Source: Sporocytophaga myxococcoides DSM 11118 (lineage in GTDB: Bacteria > Bacteroidota > Bacteroidia > Cytophagales > Cytophagaceae). Taken from it: a DNA stretch of 64,000 nt. Under the pieces are notes generated by a model that saw nothing but the letters and a program-made list of their open reading frames with translations, did not search any database and was not told where the DNA came from. Of the stretch, positions 35,087 to 43,869 are shown piece by piece (within the stretch, counting starts at the first letter, position 1; each line of letters starts with the position of its first letter). A program made the position numbers and the translations under genes. The stretch is from contig NZ_KE384561.1 in NCBI RefSeq assembly GCF_000426725.1, positions 124,001-188,000 on the forward strand, read 5' to 3'.

Positions 35087-35938
35087 GTGGAAAATCAGAA
35101 CCAGTTATCAATTTTCAGTAAAACATCAATGGGGCTAAATCTAAAAAAACCTCTCGCTTTTTTTGACCTTGAAACAACAGGTACAAACATTACCAACGAC
35201 AGAATAGTCGAAATATCAGTACTAAAGGTAATGCCTAATAATGAGCAGATCATTAAAACCACCAGAATAAACCCCACAATACCTATACCTCTGGAATCCA
35301 GCCTCATTCATGGTATATATGATGAAGATGTAAAAGATAAACCTACCTTTAAAAGTGTAGCGGCTCAGTTTGCCTCAATGCTTCAGGGCTGTGACCTTGC
35401 CGGGTTTAATATCCTTCGTTTTGATGTTCCTGTTCTTGTAGAGGAGTTTTTAAGAGCTGGGGTTGATTTCGATATTACCAATAGAAAGATGGTAGATGCA
35501 CAAAGAATCTATCATTTAATGGAACCACGTAACCTTTCTGCCGCATATAAGTACTATTGCAATAAAGATCTTGAAGGTGCTCATAGTGCTGAAGCCGATA
35601 CAATTGCCACTTTCGAAGTACTTAAAGCTCAGATTTTAAAATATGAAGGCTGCACAATTAAAGATGGTGATGGCAAAGAATTCATTCCTGTTAAAAACGA
35701 CATGAATGCACTGCATGACCTGACAGCTTCTCAATTTGTAGATCTTGCCGGTCGAATGGTTCTTAATGACAAAGGTGAGGAAGTATTTAACTTTGGGAAA
35801 TATAAGAACATGAAGGTTACAGATGTCTTGCAAAAAGACCCTTCATACTATGATTGGATGATGAAAGGCGACTTTGCTTTAAGCACCAAGAAGAAACTTA
35901 CAGAAATAAAACTTAGAAAATTTAATCACAAAGTTTAG
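35087..35938 (+). CDS. DnaQ-type 3'-5' exonuclease with C-terminal extension
   Basis: DEDDh-family exonuclease, like the proofreading epsilon subunit of DNA polymerase III. FFDLETTG (Exo I, Asp and Glu) lies near residue 22, NILRFDVPVLVEEF is Exo II, and HSAEADTIATFEVL is Exo III with His and Asp. The extension after about residue 205 (LAGRMVLNDKGEEVFNFGKY, KDPSYYDWMMKGDFAL) resembles the small DUF3820 module, whose role is poorly known. The GTG at 35087 gives 283 residues; an in-frame ATG at 35129 would remove 14 non-conserved residues. It could be proofreading or an RNase T-like activity. Confidence 0.85.
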   Translation: MENQNQLSIFSKTSMGLNLKKPLAFFDLETTGTNITNDRIVEISVLKVMPNNEQIIKTTRINPTIPIPLESSLIHGIYDEDVKDKPTFKSVAAQFASMLQGCDLAGFNILRFDVPVLVEEFLRAGVDFDITNRKMVDAQRIYHLMEPRNLSAAYKYYCNKDLEGAHSAEADTIATFEVLKAQILKYEGCTIKDGDGKEFIPVKNDMNALHDLTASQFVDLAGRMVLNDKGEEVFNFGKYKNMKVTDVLQKDPSYYDWMMKGDFALSTKKKLTEIKLRKFNHKV

Positions 35939-35966
35939 TAAAAGCATATAAGGTTTGAGGTAAAAT

Positions 35967-38372
35967 ATGAGACTGATCACTTTTTCATTTTTAATATTAT
36001 TACTTTCTTTCAGAGGACTATTTGCTCAAACACCGATTGATTTTAATAATTTTGACGATAAACTTCTTACCCAGAAAATCTACCTTAAACTCAATGAGGT
36101 ACGTGATTCTCTTGGCCTCTCCCCTTTTGTCAAAGACTCGATATTAACAGCTGCTGCCATTAATCAGGCGAAATACATCAAAAAAGTAGACAACCTTGTT
36201 CATAATCAGGACAATCCTGCTATGGCAACAGTAGAACAAAGGGTTGAAAGTTATAAAGGCACTCATGAGAAAGTAGCTGAAAACGTTGATGTCATTTACA
36301 CAGACCGGCCTTTTACTGTTTATAAAGAAAAGGAACCGATGAAAATAAACACCTACGAAAGCGCTGCATTTGCCTTTGTACGGTCTAGTCTGAATACATC
36401 CAGTAATTCGGTGAACGTTTTAAACCGTGAATTTTCTGCCACAGGAATAGGAATAGGAATTATTCCTGAAAAGAAATGTATTTATATAGCTCAGGTCTTT
36501 GGACCTATGGCATATAATTTTCCATCGTCAATAAAGACCAAAGACAAAAAGATCTTTTATCCTTCTAAAAAAATAAATATTGAAAATGCTTTCGGCATAG
36601 AGCCTTCTAATGAAGTTGTATGCGGAAAATGTGTAGGAGATTTTAATAAAATTCCGGATTACATAGAGAATAAGATAATCGTAGAAAATGGAAAGGTTTA
36701 TTATTCCTTTAGTGATCTGGGGCTTTTCAACAAAACATTTCCTGAAACGGAAGGTGAATTTTCCTTTTCTGTAGATATAGTTCTCAGAAGCCAATTCCCT
36801 TGCTCAAGCGGAAATATTGTACACAGATCCTTTGCTTTCGATGGCATCATGCTTGTTCCGGTTACGTTAAAAGAACTTTTAAAATCCAACTCTAAAGCTT
36901 CCTCAAATGCCTTGTATGCATACCTTGGTGATATTCCAGGGGAACTAAAGAACGATGAATATGTGTGCAACCTGATAGTCATTAAAGACAATCACCTGTG
37001 TACTTATTACGTGGATTATCCCAAGCTTCCTTCCAGCAGATCTATTATTTCTACCGAGGTTTTTGTTGATACCCTTTTAAAATCAGAGATCACCAAAAAG
37101 AAGAATTTAAAATTTACTATACCATTTGAGAAAGACAAGTCTGTTTATTCAGAAAATGATATCCGACCATTTTATGACTCTCTCAATTTAAATAAATATA
37201 ATATAACTGAGGTTGTTGTTCTTGCCTATTCATCTATTGAAGGTAGCACTGAAAGAAATCAGGAATTACAGAAAAGCAGGGCTGAAAGCATCATCCAGGT
37301 ATTGCAGTCCTTTCAGCTCAATGATACCATAAAAAAAGTCATAAAAGCTCAGGAAAACTGGGACCAGTTTTACCGTGATGTTAAAAATACCCCGTTCAAT
37401 TACCTTACTACATTAAGTAAAGAAAAGATAAAAGAAGCACTTCAGAAAGATAGTCTTTCCAAAGCTATGGAATTTCTTCTTGCAAGAGAACGCAAGGCTA
37501 TTCTGTTTCTTAAAATCGTTGAACGGATAGATCTGACAAGAAATAAAGATTCCCTGGCTATTCATTACCAGAATGCATTAGCTAAAAAAGATGTTGCAGT
37601 AGCCACAACACTCCAGACAGCTATATTTGATGCTATTAGTAATAAAGAGCTTTCAGCAGATTTATTAACTTCATTAAATCCTCCTAAGACAAAAGAATTT
37701 GCCCAATTGATCAACAACCAGATTCTATTCAGGCAGGAACTTGGTCAAAAATTTGATTATATAGGTGAGTTAAATCAGACTTCTGCATTGGACCCTACTA
37801 ATGTATTTATCAAATACAATATCTGCGATCTCTCTTTAAAAGCCTGGGCTGCAGATTCAGCTTATCTTCAGTCACCTGAAGGCTTTATGAAAAATATAAA
37901 AGCCCTCTACAATACTAAAATTGATAAGAAGTTGGTCAATAAATTATACCTCAACTTTCAAATTCTTATTTCTCCTTATTTTCTTACCAATAAGAAATTC
38001 AAATATAGAGACGACGCCATTAACCTGGTTAAAAAATACTATAAAACAACTGAGTTAAGTTCTGATGATTTGCTTACTGTAGCAAAGTTTTTTGCAGAAA
38101 ACGGCCGTGCAGCCTGGGCACTTGAAATTTTATTCCCAATTATGCAAAAAGGTGAATATTCAGAAGATATGCTATTTAACTTTCTGGCTATATCAATTAC
38201 AAGACCTGATCTTTTTGAAAAAAAGGAATTTGAATCTTACTTTCTTAAAGCAAAAGACATGAACTCACAAAGGTTCTGCAGCCTTTTCGGTTATGACAAA
38301 GTTAACTTTATGCTTTTTAAAGAAGAAGAACTAAAAGTATATTTTTGCAAGGCTTGTAACCTAAAACAATAA
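35967..38372 (+). CDS. Exported CAP-domain protein with OmpA-like region
   Basis: 801 residues with a signal peptide ending GLFAQT (about residue 20). Residues ~30-180 form a CAP (SCP/PR-1-like) domain: KLNEVRDSLGLSPFVKDSILTAAAINQAKYI, HNQDNPAMATVEQRVESY, and ATGIGIGIIPEKKCIYIAQVFG. About 375-480 resembles an OmpA C-terminal peptidoglycan-binding domain (FTIPFEKDKSVYSENDIRPF, VVVLAYSSIEGSTERNQELQKSRAESIIQVL). The C-terminal ~320 residues are helical, repeat-like and end in CKACNLKQ. Probably periplasmic or attached to the cell wall. No enzyme function is assigned; the layout is unusual. Confidence 0.75.
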   Translation: MRLITFSFLILLLSFRGLFAQTPIDFNNFDDKLLTQKIYLKLNEVRDSLGLSPFVKDSILTAAAINQAKYIKKVDNLVHNQDNPAMATVEQRVESYKGTHEKVAENVDVIYTDRPFTVYKEKEPMKINTYESAAFAFVRSSLNTSSNSVNVLNREFSATGIGIGIIPEKKCIYIAQVFGPMAYNFPSSIKTKDKKIFYPSKKINIENAFGIEPSNEVVCGKCVGDFNKIPDYIENKIIVENGKVYYSFSDLGLFNKTFPETEGEFSFSVDIVLRSQFPCSSGNIVHRSFAFDGIMLVPVTLKELLKSNSKASSNALYAYLGDIPGELKNDEYVCNLIVIKDNHLCTYYVDYPKLPSSRSIISTEVFVDTLLKSEITKKKNLKFTIPFEKDKSVYSENDIRPFYDSLNLNKYNITEVVVLAYSSIEGSTERNQELQKSRAESIIQVLQSFQLNDTIKKVIKAQENWDQFYRDVKNTPFNYLTTLSKEKIKEALQKDSLSKAMEFLLARERKAILFLKIVERIDLTRNKDSLAIHYQNALAKKDVAVATTLQTAIFDAISNKELSADLLTSLNPPKTKEFAQLINNQILFRQELGQKFDYIGELNQTSALDPTNVFIKYNICDLSLKAWAADSAYLQSPEGFMKNIKALYNTKIDKKLVNKLYLNFQILISPYFLTNKKFKYRDDAINLVKKYYKTTELSSDDLLTVAKFFAENGRAAWALEILFPIMQKGEYSEDMLFNFLAISITRPDLFEKKEFESYFLKAKDMNSQRFCSLFGYDKVNFMLFKEEELKVYFCKACNLKQ

Positions 38373-38390
38373 AATATTTAATCTAAAATT

Positions 38391-38425
38391 AATGCCAAAG
38401 CTTCCATACGGAAGCTTTTGGCATT
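38391..38425. terminator. Bidirectional terminator between convergent genes
   Basis: Long stem AATGCCAAAGCTTCC / GGAAGCTTTTGGCATT with an ATAC loop and one extra base in one arm. It lies between the ends of the CAP-domain gene and the M48 peptidase gene. The T-run is short on both sides. Confidence 0.75.
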
Positions 38426-38433
38426 AATTCAGT

Positions 38434-39267
38434 CTATCTTTTACTAACTGCTTGGTTATAATATTTAAGCGCTTCAGGAAGTTGTTTTTTCAGTTCTTCA
38501 ATTCTGGTCTTATGACTTGGGTGAGTAGAAAGAAATTCCGGTGGTTCCCCTCCCTGACTAGCTTTTTCCATCCTTTCCCAAAAGTTTATAGCTTCTGCTG
38601 GATCATATCCAGCCATTGACATAAATATCAATCCTATACGGTCAGCTTCTGATTCCTGCAATCGGCTGTAGGGAAGTAAGATTCCTACATTCGCTCCAAC
38701 TCCATAAGCTGCCATAAACAAATTCCTGGTTTGATCTGGCTTACTACTCAAAGCAACATCCAATGCAACACCTCCAAGTTGAGCAGTTAACCCTTGGCTC
38801 ATCCTTTCATTACCATGCCTTGCAACAGCGTGTGCGATCTCATGCCCCATAACTGTCGCAAGTCCGGCTTCAGATTGAGTGATGGGCATAATACCAGTAA
38901 AAACTACAACCTTACCTCCAGGCATACACCAGGCGTTGATTTGTGGATCTTCCACCAAATTAAACTGCCAATTATAACCTTCAAGCAGTTTTGTCTGCTT
39001 TTCTTTCTTCAGATAAGCCTCTACAGCATTCGCAATATTCCGTCCTACCTTTTCTACCTCCTCTGCCTGAGAGGTATTATTAACGACCTTATTAGTTTTT
39101 AAAAACTCATTGTACTCAGACTTTGCAAGGGCGAGCACTTGCGAATTAGGAACAATATCCAATTGTTTCCTTCCTGTCACAGGAACCTTGCTGCAGCCTA
39201 TGGCAATGGCCAATGACAATAGTATCAACTTCCCTTTGTTCAACATCTTCATCAATCTCATCTTCAT
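38434..39267 (-). CDS. M48-family zinc metalloprotease, lipoprotein
   Basis: 277-residue periplasmic metalloprotease of the LoiP/BepA type, which acts in outer-membrane protein quality control. The signal peptide ends in a lipobox (LAIAIGCSKVP). Zinc site: MGHEIAHAVARHG (HExxH near residue 140) and the third ligand in ESEADRIGL. CMPGGKVVVFTGIMP upstream and STHPSHKTRIEEL near the C-terminus are also family-typical. There are several ATGs near the start (39267, 39252, 39246); all leave the lipoprotein signal. There are no TPRs, unlike BepA. Confidence 0.9.
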   Translation of the reverse strand: MKMRLMKMLNKGKLILLSLAIAIGCSKVPVTGRKQLDIVPNSQVLALAKSEYNEFLKTNKVVNNTSQAEEVEKVGRNIANAVEAYLKKEKQTKLLEGYNWQFNLVEDPQINAWCMPGGKVVVFTGIMPITQSEAGLATVMGHEIAHAVARHGNERMSQGLTAQLGGVALDVALSSKPDQTRNLFMAAYGVGANVGILLPYSRLQESEADRIGLIFMSMAGYDPAEAINFWERMEKASQGGEPPEFLSTHPSHKTRIEELKKQLPEALKYYNQAVSKR

Positions 39268-39337
39268 TTTGGTCCTATATTAGAAACCATTTAGGGAAAA
39301 GTATTGTTTTCAACACACTTGCATTGAGATTTTATGC

Positions 39338-39345
39338 TATTTTTG
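39338..39345 (+). promoter_or_regulatory. Candidate -7 box for the FAH-family gene
   Basis: TATTTTTG fits TAnnTTTG and lies 14 bases before the ATG at 39360. The upstream TTG (39320-39322) is at a shorter spacing than ideal. Confidence 0.5.
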
Positions 39346-39359
39346 CGCCAAAATTTTAT

Positions 39360-39971
39360 ATGAAAATTCTTGCAATAGGGAGAAACTATGCAGATCATAT
39401 TAAGGAACTAAAAAATGAGCAGCCTGAAGCGCCTGTAATATTTTTAAAGCCCGATACTGCATTACTCCGAAATAATTCGCCATTCTATTATCCTGACTTC
39501 AGCAATAACATCCATTTTGAAGTTGAGTTAGTAATTAAGATTTCAAAAGAAGGAAAGAATATTGAAGAGAAGTTTGCTCACAAGTATTATCAGGAAATTG
39601 GTCTTGGCATTGACTTTACAGCCAGAGATATTCAGGATAAAGCTAAGGCTGGAGGCCTTCCATGGACTCTTGCCAAAGGTTTTAATGGAAGCGCTCCCAT
39701 CTCTGAATTTGTTCAGAAAACAAATTTTAAAGATCTGAATAATCTCAGCTTTTCATTAGTACAAAATGGAGAACTAAAACAGTCTGGAAATTCCGGACAA
39801 ATGATACATAATTTTGATGCAATCATCAGTTATATATCAAAATTCATAACTTTAAAACAGGGAGATATTATCTATACCGGTACTCCTGCAGGAGTTGGTC
39901 CTGTTAAGATTGGCGACAGATTAGAAGGCTTTATTGAAAATGAAAAATTTATTGATTTCGAAGTTAAATAA
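39360..39971 (+). CDS. Fumarylacetoacetate hydrolase (FAH) family protein
   Basis: 203-residue short FAH-family enzyme; relatives hydrolyse acylpyruvates or decarboxylate oxaloacetate. ATG 39360 (MKILAIGRNYADHIKEL) is chosen because it is the normal family start; the longer open frame to 39213 runs into the opposite M48 gene. Metal ligands are visible in HFEVELVIKI (E-x-E) and GLGIDFTARDIQ (Asp), with the active-site segment KGFNGSAPISEF and the end motif GDIIYTGTPAGVGPV. The substrate is unknown. Confidence 0.86.
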   Translation: MKILAIGRNYADHIKELKNEQPEAPVIFLKPDTALLRNNSPFYYPDFSNNIHFEVELVIKISKEGKNIEEKFAHKYYQEIGLGIDFTARDIQDKAKAGGLPWTLAKGFNGSAPISEFVQKTNFKDLNNLSFSLVQNGELKQSGNSGQMIHNFDAIISYISKFITLKQGDIIYTGTPAGVGPVKIGDRLEGFIENEKFIDFEVK

Positions 39972-41853
39972 GCTGATAAAATACTTATTGGTTATTTTAC
40001 CTCTTACCTCTTTTTCCCAAACCCAAGTTCCTGTCGGCTACTTTCTGTTTCCGATAAAACCCGGCCAACAAAATTTTCTTGCCGGAAATATGGGGGAATT
40101 ACGTCCTAACCACTTTCATGGTGGACTTGATGTAAAGACTGATATGAGAATCGGGCTTCCTGTTTATGCATCTGCCGATGGATATGTGTCCAGATTAAAA
40201 GTCTCTTCTTTCGGATATGGAAATACCGTCTATATCACTCACCCTAATGGTCTGGTTACTGTTTATGCACATTTGGATAAGTTTAATAAGGAAATCGGAG
40301 ACTTTGTGCGCCAGTATCAATATGAGAATCAGCAATTTGAAGTAGACTTTAATCCGACAGAAGGTAAACTTCCTATTAAAAAGGGGGAAATCATTGCTTT
40401 ATCAGGAAATTCAGGTAGTTCAGGAGGTCCTCATCTCCACTATGAAATCAGAGATGTTAAGGAAAATCTTCTCAACCCTTTAGATTTTAAGTTCACAGAA
40501 TTGAAAGACAACATAGCTCCTTCTTTTGATAAAATAGCGCTCGTTGCCACTGATGACAAATCAAGAGTAAACCAGGAATTCGGGAGGTTTGAATTTAAAG
40601 CGACAAAAGTTGGGACTAATTATACAATTCCTTCAAAAATAAACGCCTGGGGCAATGTGGGTCTTCAGGTTAAAGTATTTGACAAAATGAATGGAACAGC
40701 GAACTCCTATGGTGTTAAATACATCAGAGTATACGCTGACGGTAAAATAATATTTGACCATGATCTGTCTACTTTCGGTTTTCATGAAAACAGATATATC
40801 AATGTTCACATGGACTATGAAGCTCTTCTTGAAAGAGGTGTTAAATTTCAGAAATGTTATATCAGCGATGGCGATAAGCTTAGTACTTACAACAGAAGTC
40901 TTGGTAAAGGTCTTCTCAATCTTTCAGATGGTCAGAACCATAAAATAGAAATTGAAATTGAAGACAGTTATGATAACATTTCAAAACTTGCATTCAATAT
41001 TCAATCAGCTGAGCCTACCAAAGGAACAATTGTTCCAAATTCAAAAGCAACCTGTGATTTTGAAGTTTCGGAAAATGTCTTAAAAATAAGAGGTAAAGCA
41101 AGCAATAATGCATCTGCTAAGCTTTATACCTCAAAGGGATTATTCACCCTTACTCCGGATTACTTTAAAAGCGGACAGGCTATTTATCTGTATGATTTAA
41201 GAAAAGGTCTGCCTGATTCAGTAATTTTAGATAATAAAAATCTCAATTTTAATTTTATTGCTTGCATTCCACCAGGACAGGAAAAGACTATCAGAAAAGG
41301 TAATATGACTGTAAAAATTCCTGCTGATGCCATTTTCGACACACTTTATCTGCAAACTAATATTGATACAACTTTTGAGGGTAAAGAATCATTTATACTC
41401 GGACATTATTCTACACCTCTTTTCAACGGTATAGATGTTGCATATGAAGCAGCCCACCCAGAAGCAATAGACAGAGGGTGTTCTTATGTAAATATAAAAA
41501 ACAAGATGCGCGGCCAACAGCATGAAAAAGGATGCTGGAATGAAAACACTATTGCTTTTAAAACCAAAAGCTTTGGAAAGTTTGTAATTGTAGAAGATTC
41601 AATCAAGCCAACTATTAAAAGTTTGGGGGTATCAGGGAATTGTATAAAGTTTTCAATCGGGGATTATAAATCGGGAATCGAATCGTTTAGGGCTACATTA
41701 AACGGAGAATGGATTCTGATGAACTATGATCACAAGAGAAATTTATTGTGGTCTGAACGATATGATAAAACCGTTCCGCTCAAAGGGGCATTTAAATTAG
41801 AAGTAAAAGATCAGGCAGGAAACATCAGTACATTTTCGACCAATATTCCTTGA
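39940..41853 (+). CDS. M23 (LytM)-family murein endopeptidase, exported
   Basis: About 637 residues from ATG 39940 (MKNLLISKLN); a TTG at 39934 is also possible. The signal peptide ends near TSFSQT. The M23 domain is at about 25-185: HFHGGLDVKTD (HxxxD), with GPHLHYEIRD (HxH) completing the Zn site and NTVYITHPNGLVTVYAHL between, so it should be active. The C-terminal ~450 residues are beta-rich, probably Ig-like surface or cell-wall-binding domains, and end IPWL-free at STFSTNIP. It overlaps the FAH gene by 32 bases, so the two are probably co-transcribed, though no functional link is known. Confidence 0.87.
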   Translation: MKNLLISKLNKLIKYLLVILPLTSFSQTQVPVGYFLFPIKPGQQNFLAGNMGELRPNHFHGGLDVKTDMRIGLPVYASADGYVSRLKVSSFGYGNTVYITHPNGLVTVYAHLDKFNKEIGDFVRQYQYENQQFEVDFNPTEGKLPIKKGEIIALSGNSGSSGGPHLHYEIRDVKENLLNPLDFKFTELKDNIAPSFDKIALVATDDKSRVNQEFGRFEFKATKVGTNYTIPSKINAWGNVGLQVKVFDKMNGTANSYGVKYIRVYADGKIIFDHDLSTFGFHENRYINVHMDYEALLERGVKFQKCYISDGDKLSTYNRSLGKGLLNLSDGQNHKIEIEIEDSYDNISKLAFNIQSAEPTKGTIVPNSKATCDFEVSENVLKIRGKASNNASAKLYTSKGLFTLTPDYFKSGQAIYLYDLRKGLPDSVILDNKNLNFNFIACIPPGQEKTIRKGNMTVKIPADAIFDTLYLQTNIDTTFEGKESFILGHYSTPLFNGIDVAYEAAHPEAIDRGCSYVNIKNKMRGQQHEKGCWNENTIAFKTKSFGKFVIVEDSIKPTIKSLGVSGNCIKFSIGDYKSGIESFRATLNGEWILMNYDHKRNLLWSERYDKTVPLKGAFKLEVKDQAGNISTFSTNIP

Positions 41854-41905
41854 TTTAGGGTATTAGTTTTAAGATATTGATGCTTCAAAAACTTATCAAA
41901 CTTTT

Positions 41906-42355
41906 ATGACATTAAATACTGGAGACAAAGCTCCCCTATTCGAAGGCAAAGATCAGGATGGAAAAGTAGTGAAGCTATCTGATTATAAAGGGAAGAAAGT
42001 TGTTCTTTATTTTTACCCTAAGGATGATACGCCTGGTTGCACAGCTCAGGCTTGCAACCTGAGAGATAATTATGAAGCGCTGCTGAAAGCCAATTACGTG
42101 GTACTAGGTGTAAGCAGTGATGATGAAAAATCGCATCAGAAGTTTATTAAGAAATACAATTTGCCATTTACATTGATTGCGGATCCGGATAAAATCATCA
42201 ATGAACAATATGGAGTATGGCAAGAAAAAACCAATTTTGGTAAAACTTATATGGGCACTGTCAGGACTACTTTTATAATAGACGAAAATGGTGTAATTGA
42301 AGAAATTATCACCAAGGTGACGACAGAAAACCATACTGAACAGATATTAAAATAA
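41906..42355 (+). CDS. bcp: Thioredoxin-dependent thiol peroxidase (Bcp/PrxQ)
   Basis: 149-residue peroxiredoxin that reduces hydrogen peroxide and organic peroxides using thioredoxin. YFYPKDDTPGCTAQACNLRDNY (about residues 36-57) contains the peroxidatic Cys and, five residues later, the resolving Cys of the PrxQ subgroup. The N-terminus TLNTGDKAPLFEGKDQDGKVVKLSDYKGK is typical. A thioredoxin gene (45135) lies 2.8 kb downstream, not in the same transcript. A terminator follows. Confidence 0.94.
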   Translation: MTLNTGDKAPLFEGKDQDGKVVKLSDYKGKKVVLYFYPKDDTPGCTAQACNLRDNYEALLKANYVVLGVSSDDEKSHQKFIKKYNLPFTLIADPDKIINEQYGVWQEKTNFGKTYMGTVRTTFIIDENGVIEEIITKVTTENHTEQILK

Positions 42356-42383
42356 ACAATGAGCCTTTTATAGGGTTTTTAAG

Positions 42384-42411
42384 AAAGGAGTAGAAAACTG
42401 CTCCTTTTTTA
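42384..42411 (+). terminator. Intrinsic terminator of bcp
   Basis: Stem AAAGGAGTAG / CTGCTCCTTT (one G-T pair) with an AAAA loop, followed by a T-run to 42411. It lies 28 bases after the stop codon. Confidence 0.88.
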
Positions 42412-42423
42412 TTTAGATAAAAG

Positions 42424-43815
42424 GTGAAGTATAAAAATTACATCTATTCGCTAGTCGTATTTCTACTTTACGTTCAGCAAACTTTTTGTCAGACCAAAGT
42501 AGAAAAAACTCCCCCTGTTACCCGTATACTATTCATACTGGACGCATCTGGCAGTATGTCTGACAAATGGGAACGCAGCACCAGGATGACAGTTGCTAAA
42601 AAAACGCTTTGTGAACTGGTAGACTCCCTTAAAAATATTCCCTATCTCGAAATTGGTCTTAGAGTGTATGGCCATGAATGGGATAAAAGGTATAACAACT
42701 GCAAGGACACTAAACTCGAAGTTCCGTTCCGCCCTGGAAATCATGAAGCAATAAAGTTGAGAATTAAAAACATAGAGCCTAAAGGAACTACACTTATTGC
42801 TCACAGTCTTAAAGAAGCAGCTTCTGATTTTCCCATAGATAAAAATTCCAGAAACGTTATCATACTTCTTACAGACGGCATTGAATCGTGCGGAGGCGAC
42901 CCCTGCGACCTTTCCAGAGAACTACAAAAAAGAAAGATCTTTCTTAAACCATTTATTATAGGGATAGGAAACGATGTAAGCTGGGATAAGGCATTTGAAT
43001 GTATGGGCCAATACTTTAATGCTATTAATGAAAATAAATTCAAAAACATGATGAATCTGATTCTTCATCAGACATTATCAGAAACATCTGTGCGAGTAAA
43101 AATTCTGGATAGCGATAATAAACCAACAGAGACTAATGTTAATATTACCTTTTTTAATTCCGTAACTCAAGAACCCGTTTATGATTTCGTACATTATCTT
43201 GACGCCAAAGGAGAACCGGATAAACTTAAAGTAGATGCTATTCTTACTTATGATCTCGTTGTGAACACCATTCCTAAGGTTGAGAAAAAAAATATCGGCC
43301 TCGTAGGAGGTAAAGAAAATATTATTACGATTAAAGCACCTCAGGGCTCCTTATATATAAGGGAAAATTCAAGAGAATACAAACCACTGAAAGCTGTTGT
43401 AAGAGAAAGCAAAAAATCCGAAACATTAAACATTCAGAATGCGGGCATTAAAGAAAAGTACCTGGTAGGAACCTATGATATTGAAGTGCTTACATTGCCA
43501 AGAACTATTTTTAACGATGTTAAGATCAAACAAAGCGAAACAACAGTGTTGGATATTGTCCAACCTGGTTCACTAAACATCATCGACCAGTTGGTTGGCT
43601 ATGGCAGTATTTATGAGATAAAACCTAATGGAGAACAGGTGCTTATTCATAATCTGGAAAATGAAACCAGCAGAACCATGCTTACAATGCAACCTGGCAA
43701 TTATAAACTTATCTTCAGAACGAAGAAAAGTAATGGGGCAAACTTTACTGATGTTCAAAACTTTTCCATACGCTCCGGAGCTACTACCACTCTGAGATTG
43801 TACAACAACAAATAG
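42424..43815 (+). CDS. Exported von Willebrand factor A-domain protein
   Basis: 463 residues; GTG start at 42424, no nearby ATG. The signal peptide (SLVVFLLYVQQTFCQTK) is followed at residues ~33-215 by a VWA domain with an intact MIDAS: LDASGSMSDKW (DxSxS), a threonine in KGTTLIAHSL, and ILLTDGIESCGGD (Asp). The C-terminal half contains repeated beta-sandwich segments of about 80 residues. VWA domains bind metal-dependent ligands; the YfbK-like layout suggests an envelope or extracellular role. No peptidase or T9SS sorting domain was recognised. Confidence 0.82.
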   Translation: MKYKNYIYSLVVFLLYVQQTFCQTKVEKTPPVTRILFILDASGSMSDKWERSTRMTVAKKTLCELVDSLKNIPYLEIGLRVYGHEWDKRYNNCKDTKLEVPFRPGNHEAIKLRIKNIEPKGTTLIAHSLKEAASDFPIDKNSRNVIILLTDGIESCGGDPCDLSRELQKRKIFLKPFIIGIGNDVSWDKAFECMGQYFNAINENKFKNMMNLILHQTLSETSVRVKILDSDNKPTETNVNITFFNSVTQEPVYDFVHYLDAKGEPDKLKVDAILTYDLVVNTIPKVEKKNIGLVGGKENIITIKAPQGSLYIRENSREYKPLKAVVRESKKSETLNIQNAGIKEKYLVGTYDIEVLTLPRTIFNDVKIKQSETTVLDIVQPGSLNIIDQLVGYGSIYEIKPNGEQVLIHNLENETSRTMLTMQPGNYKLIFRTKKSNGANFTDVQNFSIRSGATTTLRLYNNK

Positions 43816-43869
43816 TATTCCCTACTCAAGCTTATTATTATTTTAGCCTTATGCTTAGTAAATTTAAGC

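Noticed and set aside
39213-39359. N-terminal extension of the FAH-family protein
   Set aside because: It overlaps the start of the M48 gene on the other strand; the family start at 39360 and a -7-like box just before it are better.
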